The notes beneath the pieces are model-generated. The model made no database searches and was not told the DNA's origin. It saw only the letters and a program-made list of their open reading frames with translations. From Candidatus Thalassarchaeaceae archaeon (GTDB lineage Archaea > Thermoplasmatota > Poseidoniia > Poseidoniales > Thalassarchaeaceae), in NCBI GenBank assembly GCA_023268715.1, contig JALRLV010000004.1, positions 90,786-148,476 of the forward strand: a stretch of 57,691 bases of DNA, written 5' to 3'. Shown one piece after another: positions 52,521-57,691 of this stretch. Every line of letters starts with the position of its first letter. The stretch's first letter is position 1. The position numbers were made by a program, and so were the translations under genes.

Positions 52521-53161
52521 TCAATCACCTCGACCTTAATCGAAGGACCCATTGAGGTCTTGATGTAGCAAGAGCGAATATTTCCAACACCACGTTCTAA
52601 CTTTCCAGTTACTCGAGTCCAGATTGCCATAGCATTGTTAGTCAAATCATCGAGACTTTGCTCTCGAGAACCCATTGGGCTATGGAAGGTCAGATTGTCT
52701 CTTGAACGAACGATTGCAGTATCTTTCAGACCAGCTGCAACCATTGCGGGGTCCAGTGTAGGTGGAACAGGTCGTGGCATCTTACCACGAGGACCGAGAA
52801 CTACACCGAGGAATCGACCAACGGTTCCCATGTGTGGAATCTCTGCTAGGAAGAAATCGACACTGTTCGCTAACTTACGAGCCTGCTGACGGTTACCGCC
52901 AAGATCCTCGATTGTTGCAGGATCGATGATATCGATTCCAGCAGCTCTGGCCTTAGTTGCCATTTCGCCACCTGCGAACATGGCTATCTTGACCGGCTTT
53001 CCGCGGCCAGCTGGAAGTCTAATTTCCTCTTGGATACGGTTTGCTGGATTCTTCAAATCGATGTCCTTCAAGTTAAATGAAAACTCGATGGTCTCGATGA
53101 ACTTGCGCTCTGGAGCGCTGTTCAATGCTTCTTCAATTGCTGTTTGGATATTTTCTCTCAT
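52517..53161 (-). CDS. rpl1: Ribosomal protein L1
   Basis: A 214-aa L1, which binds 23S rRNA at the mobile L1 stalk and often represses its own operon. Seen: RKFIETIEFSFNLKDIDLKNPANRI, the LGPRGKMPRPVPPTLDP region and TFHSPMGS, typical of archaeal L1. The ATG at 53161 has GGGGTGAGG upstream; an earlier GTG at 53218 would overlap rpl11 and is less likely. Stop overlaps the rpl10 start. Confidence 0.95.
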   Translation of the reverse strand: MRENIQTAIEEALNSAPERKFIETIEFSFNLKDIDLKNPANRIQEEIRLPAGRGKPVKIAMFAGGEMATKARAAGIDIIDPATIEDLGGNRQQARKLANSVDFFLAEIPHMGTVGRFLGVVLGPRGKMPRPVPPTLDPAMVAAGLKDTAIVRSRDNLTFHSPMGSREQSLDDLTNNAMAIWTRVTGKLERGVGNIRSCYIKTSMGPSIKVEVIE

Positions 53162-53214
53162 ATTCCTCACCCCTGCGGTCAGCGAGGTTTCCCTCTCCCG
53201 CAATTCGTGATTAT

Positions 53215-53493
53215 TCACTCAAAATGCTCGTCGAATCTCCCTTCTTTCATTGCTATTAATGCGGCCTTTGGCTCCATGCCTTCGACCTTAACACGCATTG
53301 CCACGCAGGTTCCCATAACCTCACGCGAGCGCGCGTATAGTGTTGCACCGGTTAAGCGGTCTTTCTGCTTCTCAGCAACCTGCTTGACTTGGTCCATTGA
53401 TAGGTTCTCAGTAGACTCATCCCAGCTTCCGTTACACGTCTTCTGGCCAAGGGTCTGTAGAATTATGTGAGGTGTCTCATTACGTGCTGACAT
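53215..53493 (-). CDS. rpl11: Ribosomal protein L11, C-terminal domain only
   Basis: A 92-aa protein at the normal place of rpl11. It matches only the C-terminal, rRNA-binding half of archaeal L11: residues ~7-20 align to the TPPTSALIKKEL stretch at the end of the N-terminal domain, followed by ENLSMDQVKQVAEKQKDRL, REVMGTCVAMRVKVEG and the end FDEHF. The ~70 residues of the usual N-terminal domain (PGPPLGPALGPLG and so on) are absent. The frame upstream of the ATG meets a stop (53536-53538), and I see no second fragment in the 86-base gap before spt5, so this is not a simple missed start. A ribosome binding site (GGGGGT) precedes the ATG. Confidence 0.8.
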   Translation of the reverse strand: MSARNETPHIILQTLGQKTCNGSWDESTENLSMDQVKQVAEKQKDRLTGATLYARSREVMGTCVAMRVKVEGMEPKAALIAMKEGRFDEHFE

Positions 53494-53579
53494 GCTCTCT
53501 ACCCCCTTCTGAAGTGCCCCGCCGACCTGCTCTCCCTATTTGAGCGTGATGACGAACCTCCAATTTCTCCTAATTAATC

Positions 53580-54479
53580 TCATTCGACGCGCTGAGTTAC
53601 TCGAACTTGATCAGCGCGAACGGTCAAAGCGACTGGTACAGCTGCTTCGAACAACTCCACAGTAACCTCTTCCTTTGATTCAGTGACCCGAATAACTCGG
53701 GCTGCTTGTCCCTTGAAGGCGCCACCACTAATTTCGATGATACATCCTTCCTCAATACCTGCGGTTGCCGCCTTCGGCTCAAGATATGATAGTGTATTTT
53801 CTAGAGGCGATACACCAGGTAGAACCTTTCTACAGTTCTTCAATCGTGTTGTAGTCATTCCAGAGATTCCAATTAGCTTCTCCACGTGGTGAAGCGCAGA
53901 CGCCTCTAGGAAAATATAACCGCGTACGTGACCTGGTACTAACACTCCAAAGATTTCTTCTTGAATGTCTTTCAAAGAACCTGTTCCGGAGAGTCTGGCG
54001 CGAATTTCCTTGGCGACATTCTCTTCTTGTCCAATACTGGTCTTTAGTATGTATAGGAAAGAGGCGACGTCACCATACATGGCGTCGATTTGTGGAGTGG
54101 AGTATCTTTCGGAGCCTGTTCCTTCGCTTGATTCTGATTCATAATGTCCGATGTAGGCTGGGTCGACCCAGCTGTGATTCTTGTAGATGGTTCGTGGAGT
54201 AACATCGTCAGATTCAGCTATGAAGAGCAAAGGAGTAACATCGTTCAGACGGTTTCCAAATGCAAGACCTCTTGCTGGTCCTGAACGAACATGTTGTAAT
54301 GCGTCTGAGGGAATACCTGTGCACTCGGTAACTCTGGTCGTGACTGCGTCGATATCTTCAGGATCTCCAACACCATACACACCATCCCAAGCACCTGGGA
54401 AATCAGCGACCTCATCGGAACGCTGCAAAATCAGAACTTTCTCACCATGGCGAACGTAGACTACGAATGCATCAGACAT
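53580..54479 (-). CDS. spt5: Transcription elongation factor Spt5 with N-terminal NUDIX-like domain
   Basis: A 299-aa protein. Residues ~135-225 are the NGN domain (FLYILKTSIGQEENVAKEI ... VPGHVRGYIFLEA) that binds the RNA polymerase clamp, and ~243-297 the KOW domain (EEGCIIEISGGAFKGQAARV). Ahead of them is an extra ~115-residue domain that looks like NUDIX: FVVYVRHGEKVLILQRSDEV, FPGAWDGVYGVGD, then the Nudix-box position with TRVTECTGI, in which the catalytic R-E and E-E residues are changed. Archaeal Spt5 is normally ~150 aa without such a domain. The ATG at 54479 is used; 54488 is also in frame. secE is just upstream. Confidence 0.88.
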   Translation of the reverse strand: MSDAFVVYVRHGEKVLILQRSDEVADFPGAWDGVYGVGDPEDIDAVTTRVTECTGIPSDALQHVRSGPARGLAFGNRLNDVTPLLFIAESDDVTPRTIYKNHSWVDPAYIGHYESESSEGTGSERYSTPQIDAMYGDVASFLYILKTSIGQEENVAKEIRARLSGTGSLKDIQEEIFGVLVPGHVRGYIFLEASALHHVEKLIGISGMTTTRLKNCRKVLPGVSPLENTLSYLEPKAATAGIEEGCIIEISGGAFKGQAARVIRVTESKEEVTVELFEAAVPVALTVRADQVRVTQRVE

Positions 54480-54489
54480 ATATCTCACC

Positions 54490-54756
54490 TCAAGAGCTAG
54501 TTAGCCAATCGAAGAATACCGGTAGGGCATTATCCATTAGCCAGAGCATGAAGAAGCCAATTGCACCTAGAACAAACATTCCAATTCCACAGACGATAAC
54601 GGTCTGTCGAAATTCTTGCTTGGAGGGTTTTCTAGCCATCTTTAGGATACGAGCCATTGAGCCGGTTTGCACTCGGCGGACTCTCTCTTCTATGTCATCC
54701 TGCAACCTCTGTGCAGTTTGCTCGATAGCACCAACATCTGAGTTCTCGATAGCCAT
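54490..54756 (-). CDS. secE: Preprotein translocase subunit SecE
   Basis: An 88-aa protein with a charged N-terminal half (including QTAQRLQDDIEERVRRV and the MARKPSKQEF amphipathic segment) and one C-terminal membrane helix (~53-74). This is the SecE/Sec61-gamma layout, clamping the SecY channel. Its position between ftsZ and spt5 is the usual archaeal one. A minus-strand TTAAAG element (~54796-54801) may be its promoter. Confidence 0.92.
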   Translation of the reverse strand: MAIENSDVGAIEQTAQRLQDDIEERVRRVQTGSMARILKMARKPSKQEFRQTVIVCGIGMFVLGAIGFFMLWLMDNALPVFFDWLTSS

Positions 54757-54811
54757 GACTCTTCCTCAATTGCGACTCGGCGACCAACCATCCCTCTTTA
54801 AGCACGACGGG

Positions 54812-54829
54812 CGAACCCCAAAGGGTTCG
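54812..54829 (-). terminator. Hairpin between ftsZ and secE
   Basis: CGAACCC and GGGTTCG form a seven-base-pair stem with loop CAAA, 30 bases after the ftsZ stop (minus strand). It would separate ftsZ from the secE-spt5-ribosomal unit. Confidence 0.5.
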
Positions 54830-54859
54830 GTTTGAGATTACAATTGCAATCGACTAGAA

Positions 54860-55978
54860 TCAGTTGACAAATTCAACAGTTCTAGTTCGTAAGTTTCTCA
54901 TCTGAGTATGCAGTGCTGCTCCATGTATTTGGTCGGATTTTACCCCTGTCAATACCAGCAGCACACGAATTTCATCTCCCATGGATTCATCAGTTGTAGC
55001 GCCCCAAATGATTCGAGCGTACGGATTGATTCTATCTCGAATCAATTTAGCACATTTCTCTGCATCTCCCAAGGACAAAGTTGGGCCTCCAACCACGTTG
55101 ACAAGAGCACCTCTAGCATCTGAAATGTCGATGTCCAATAATGGTGATTCTAATGCCTCGTCGGTAGCCTTCTCGGCTGAATCTTCACCTCTTGCTTCTC
55201 CAAGACCAATCATCGCAACTCCACCACCATTTTCCATAACAGAACGAAGGTCTTGGAAGTCCAGATTGACAACTCCTTCCTTTGAGATCATCTCGGATAC
55301 TCCGGCAATCGACCTCATTAGTAATTCATCAGCGACTCTGAAAGCTGCGTCCAAGGGTAAATCTCGTACACCTTCGACTTCCAACAAGCGCTCGTTTGGA
55401 AGCACCACTACTGTGTCACAAACTTCGCGTAGTCTTTCCAACCCCCACTCGGCATTTTGTCTGCGAAGGGCTCCCTCTGAGAGGAATGGATAGGTGACTA
55501 CTGCAATTGTTAGGGCGCCTTCTGCTCGGGCTAAGCGAGCAATAACATGAGCAGAACCGGTTCCAGTTCCACCACCCAGTCCTGCAGTGATGAAGGCAAG
55601 GTCGCAATTCTCAACCTCCTTCTTGAGTGCCTTCTCGGATTCGAACGCCGCCTGTTCCCCCTTTTCTGGGTCTCCACCTGCACCCCTGCCTCTAGCGCTT
55701 CGACCGATGAGTACCTTGTTGTCGACACCGACTCTAAGCAAGTGTTGAGCATCGGTATTGATTGCCATTCCACGAACATATTCTCCATCAAACAGGCCTT
55801 CCGTTTCCAGTCTGGCTACGGTGTTTGATCCACAGCCACCACAACCGAATACACGAATTCGTGGTTGTAGGGATTTTAGCAGTGTTTTGAGTTCAGGATC
55901 AGTCTCGGTCATAACCGGCGCAGCCGGTGTTTCTTCCCCATCCTGAAGCTCCAATACTCGGTCGATAAGGTGCTTCAT
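54860..55978 (-). CDS. ftsZ: Cell division GTPase FtsZ
   Basis: A 372-aa tubulin-like GTPase forming the division ring. Seen: FGCGGCGSNTVARL, the GINTD-type segment AINTDAQHL, the tubulin signature GGGTGTGS (135-142), NERLLEV, the T7 loop NLDFQDLRSVM and the C-terminal IIWGATTDESMGDEIRVLLVLTGV. The ATG at 55978 is chosen over 56002. Lies next to the CDP-alcohol phosphotransferase on the same strand. Confidence 0.96.
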   Translation of the reverse strand: MKHLIDRVLELQDGEETPAAPVMTETDPELKTLLKSLQPRIRVFGCGGCGSNTVARLETEGLFDGEYVRGMAINTDAQHLLRVGVDNKVLIGRSARGRGAGGDPEKGEQAAFESEKALKKEVENCDLAFITAGLGGGTGTGSAHVIARLARAEGALTIAVVTYPFLSEGALRRQNAEWGLERLREVCDTVVVLPNERLLEVEGVRDLPLDAAFRVADELLMRSIAGVSEMISKEGVVNLDFQDLRSVMENGGGVAMIGLGEARGEDSAEKATDEALESPLLDIDISDARGALVNVVGGPTLSLGDAEKCAKLIRDRINPYARIIWGATTDESMGDEIRVLLVLTGVKSDQIHGAALHTQMRNLRTRTVEFVN

Positions 55979-56056
55979 ACAGAACGCTGGCCATCCAAGC
56001 AAGGATAATGCTTGCCGTAGCGATTGAGCCCTATGGGCTCATTCTGCAACCCCTAA

Positions 56057-56737
56057 TCAGTTTCCCAAAAGTTGCTTTCGAGTTTCCATGAATCGAACTA
56101 GGAAAGTGTATACTCCGCCCCAAAATGATATCGCAAGAGCTAGAGTCATTCCATTCAATTCAGCATTTCCTAACAACGCCCAGTGCGCATATTCGTGGAT
56201 TGATGAAATCTCGAATCCAGTTCCGCCTGAGCCGGCCTGCCAAGCGGCCCACAGAAGGCCGGCAAGTGTGACTACCAAACGGTCCGCTCGGCTGAACCCT
56301 CCGTATAGTCTGCCGAGCCCGACAGACTGTGCTTGAGTTCCCATGTATGAACCGAGCAATGTGAGCAGAGCAGCAGCCCAGCCAGCCAGCGGGTCTACTA
56401 TGAATGCGGAGTTGTAACCGATGGCAACTACCAAACCAACATCGACTACCCGATCGATTGTGTGGTCGAGGAAGTCCCCGTATGGGCCCGCTGTGCCTTG
56501 ATGTCGGGCTAATGCACCATCGAGTGCATCGAAAACACCAGCGATTAGAACCAAAATTACTGCACCAACAATCATCATCGCGCCTTCATTATCGAGTTCA
56601 GCGACTGCAATTAGGTAGAATGAGACGATTGAGATTGCCAAAGATGTCCAAGTCAAAACACTAGGATCTAGGTCACCCATTCTAACGACTAATGGTTGAA
56701 CCATTTTGGTCCAAGTATCACGCATTTTCTCGAACAT
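56057..56737 (-). CDS. CDP-alcohol phosphatidyltransferase (archaeal lipid synthesis)
   Basis: A 226-aa integral membrane enzyme with about six helices. The catalytic motif D73-G74-x2-A77-R78-x8-G87-x3-D91-x3-D95 is complete (DGALARHQGTAGPYGDFLDHTID). It would transfer a CDP-activated archaeal lipid to an alcohol head group such as inositol phosphate, glycerol phosphate or serine. The start overlaps the previous stop by one base (TAATG), so it is coupled to the adenylate-kinase-like gene. Confidence 0.9.
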   Translation of the reverse strand: MFEKMRDTWTKMVQPLVVRMGDLDPSVLTWTSLAISIVSFYLIAVAELDNEGAMMIVGAVILVLIAGVFDALDGALARHQGTAGPYGDFLDHTIDRVVDVGLVVAIGYNSAFIVDPLAGWAAALLTLLGSYMGTQAQSVGLGRLYGGFSRADRLVVTLAGLLWAAWQAGSGGTGFEISSIHEYAHWALLGNAELNGMTLALAISFWGGVYTFLVRFMETRKQLLGN

Positions 56738-57294
56738 TAGCCCACCCAGTCGATTACATCCTCAGGGCTAGTCGGTTTGAAGCCATCTGAAATCCAAGAG
56801 AGAATATTTGCAACAATGACTTCTGCCCCAACTTTCGAAGTATCGAACTCAACCCAAGGAATATCATTCTCCTTCTCATTCCAAGCCCCACCGAGTAATT
56901 CCCACTCGACATTTGCCTCTACCTTAGGCTGAGGATAACCTCGTTCGTTTAGCCGCTGCCGAATAATTTCTGGCTCGCATCGCAAAATCACCACTGCGTT
57001 AACAGGAAGATTGTGAGATAGATGCCCGTCGATTATTTCCGTTTCCGAAGGTTTCTTTTGCCAATTTTCATCAATGAATTTTAACAGAATGTCCATGTCA
57101 ACAGGATGTGCTCCATCTGTCGCATCAACCTCCTCAAGAGCACCTGCTTGCTGAGCCAATTCTTCGATTTTTGAGATGCTCATACCATGTGAAGAAAGGA
57201 GGCTTGCGATGGTTGATTTTCCCGTCCCAGGTGTTCCGGACAGAGCCAGCCTGAAGGTGTCTTCCACGTATTCACGGGTGGGTGATTGACCCAT
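56737..57294 (-). CDS. Adenylate-kinase-like NTPase (Fap7/hCINAP type)
   Basis: A 185-aa P-loop protein. Seen: GTPGTGKST (20-28), the adjacent SKIEELAQQAGALEE helix, IIDGHLSHNLPVNAVVILRC (Walker B-like) and RLNERGYPQPKVEANVEWE. This is the Fap7/CINAP family, which helps finish the small ribosomal subunit in eukaryotes and archaea and has adenylate kinase activity. A stretch from ~150 to the end is less typical. Confidence 0.85.
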   Translation of the reverse strand: MGQSPTREYVEDTFRLALSGTPGTGKSTIASLLSSHGMSISKIEELAQQAGALEEVDATDGAHPVDMDILLKFIDENWQKKPSETEIIDGHLSHNLPVNAVVILRCEPEIIRQRLNERGYPQPKVEANVEWELLGGAWNEKENDIPWVEFDTSKVGAEVIVANILSWISDGFKPTSPEDVIDWVG

Positions 57295-57306
57295 GAAAGC
57301 ACCGAT

Positions 57307-57691
57307 TCAGTCTCTTTTGAGATTGAGAAGTTCAGGTCTGCTGTAATGGCCGCTATAATCGAAGTTCTGACGCTCTTCGACTACCGTTCTCTTATCGACA
57401 TCGGCATACAGAATCCCTTCCTCGAAATCGGGCAAAGGACCAGCGATGATATTCCCGGTCGGATCCGCGATTAGTGAACCTCCAGAATGGAAGCCACCAG
57501 CCTCCATCATGTAATCGCGCATCGGAAAATCCTCAACCGAAAGGTGTCCGAAATCCTCACCCTTGTACACCCCACAAGCAGAGAGGACCCACGAACGGCC
57601 CTCTTTCGCTATGAAGCGAGTGATGTCTTCGGTCAGCGAGAGAGAACCCGGCCAAACTGCGAGGTGAATCATCTCCCCTTCTTGATGCAAG
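57307..57691 (-). CDS. Nitrilase-family carbon-nitrogen hydrolase (C-terminal part, runs off the window)
   Basis: About 128 residues of the C-terminal part of a nitrilase; the frame continues past the last base, so the start and catalytic Glu and Lys are not visible. The IHLAVWPGS, FHSGGSLIADPTGNIIAGPL and the closing FDYSGHYSRPELLNL are typical of the nitrilase branch that acts on nitriles. The FIAKEGRSWVLSACG helix is normal for the family. Confidence 0.85.
   Translation of the reverse strand, partial: LHQEGEMIHLAVWPGSLSLTEDITRFIAKEGRSWVLSACGVYKGEDFGHLSVEDFPMRDYMMEAGGFHSGGSLIADPTGNIIAGPLPDFEEGILYADVDKRTVVEERQNFDYSGHYSRPELLNLKRD

Noticed and set aside
53494-53579. Possible missing N-terminal L11 exon or a frameshift in the gap
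   Set aside because: All triplets were read in the rpl11 frame; a stop is met at 53536-53538 and the 86 bases are too few to hold the ~70-residue domain.
1-57691. CRISPR arrays, insertion sequences, integrases or attachment sites
   Set aside because: No regularly spaced repeats, transposase or recombinase genes, or direct repeats beside the tRNA were seen.

Overview
The window reads as the chromosome of a marine planktonic euryarchaeon, most likely Marine Group II (Candidatus Poseidoniales) or a close Thermoplasmatota relative. Its information-processing genes are archaeal: MCM helicase, GatE, Trm1, Pth2, RaSEA-type radical SAM protein, PAC2 proteasome chaperone, archaeal YchF, and the order ftsZ-secE-spt5-rpl11-rpl1-rpl10-rpl12 (P1). 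Surface proteins are lipobox lipoproteins with PKD, RCC1 and Cys-rich repeats. Genes are tightly packed, with many ATGA or TAATG overlaps and GGAGGTGA-type ribosome binding sites. No gene-free stretch exceeds 300 bases. The taxonomic call is inference from gene content.

Layout. 1-10.5 kb: DEDDh exonuclease, PKD lipoprotein, one tRNA-Arg(GCG), esterase lipoprotein, hot-dog thioesterase, a pentapeptide-repeat pair, PAC2 protein, Nfu-type Fe-S scaffold, MoaA, Trm1, PurM. 10.5-19.2 kb: a branched-chain-amino-acid-type ABC transporter built from fusions: a three-domain binding lipoprotein, a single-chain LivH-LivM permease, LivG and LivF. 19.2-26.5 kb: small hydrolase, PPC-domain protein, MCM, GatE, a DUF4430-like protein with an ECF S component, Pth2. 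26.5-34.8 kb: aquaporin-like protein, cysteine dioxygenase, aminotransferase, a 1094-aa RCC1/Cys-repeat surface protein, threonine aldolase, thioredoxin-fold protein. 34.8-43.5 kb: a large AddB-like/AddA-like helicase-nuclease pair. 43.5-51 kb: M20 peptidase, coiled-coil protein, hexapeptide acyltransferase, RaSEA, a heme-copper-oxidase-like membrane protein, YchF. 51-57.7 kb (minus strand): the ribosomal stalk/Spt5/SecE/FtsZ block, a CDP-alcohol phosphotransferase, an adenylate-kinase-like protein and a truncated nitrilase.

What stands out: (1) the transporter's binding protein starts with a type-3 solute-binding domain that appears circularly permuted, followed by two equal-length LivK-like domains; (2) Spt5 carries an N-terminal degenerate NUDIX domain; (3) the adjacent L11 gene encodes only the C-terminal domain; (4) both subunits of the AddAB-like pair carry C-terminal nuclease domains with Fe-S-type cysteines; (5) a heme-copper-oxidase-like protein seems to lack heme ligands; (6) several convergent gene pairs have both stop codons inside the arms of one perfect hairpin, which looks like a compact bidirectional terminator.
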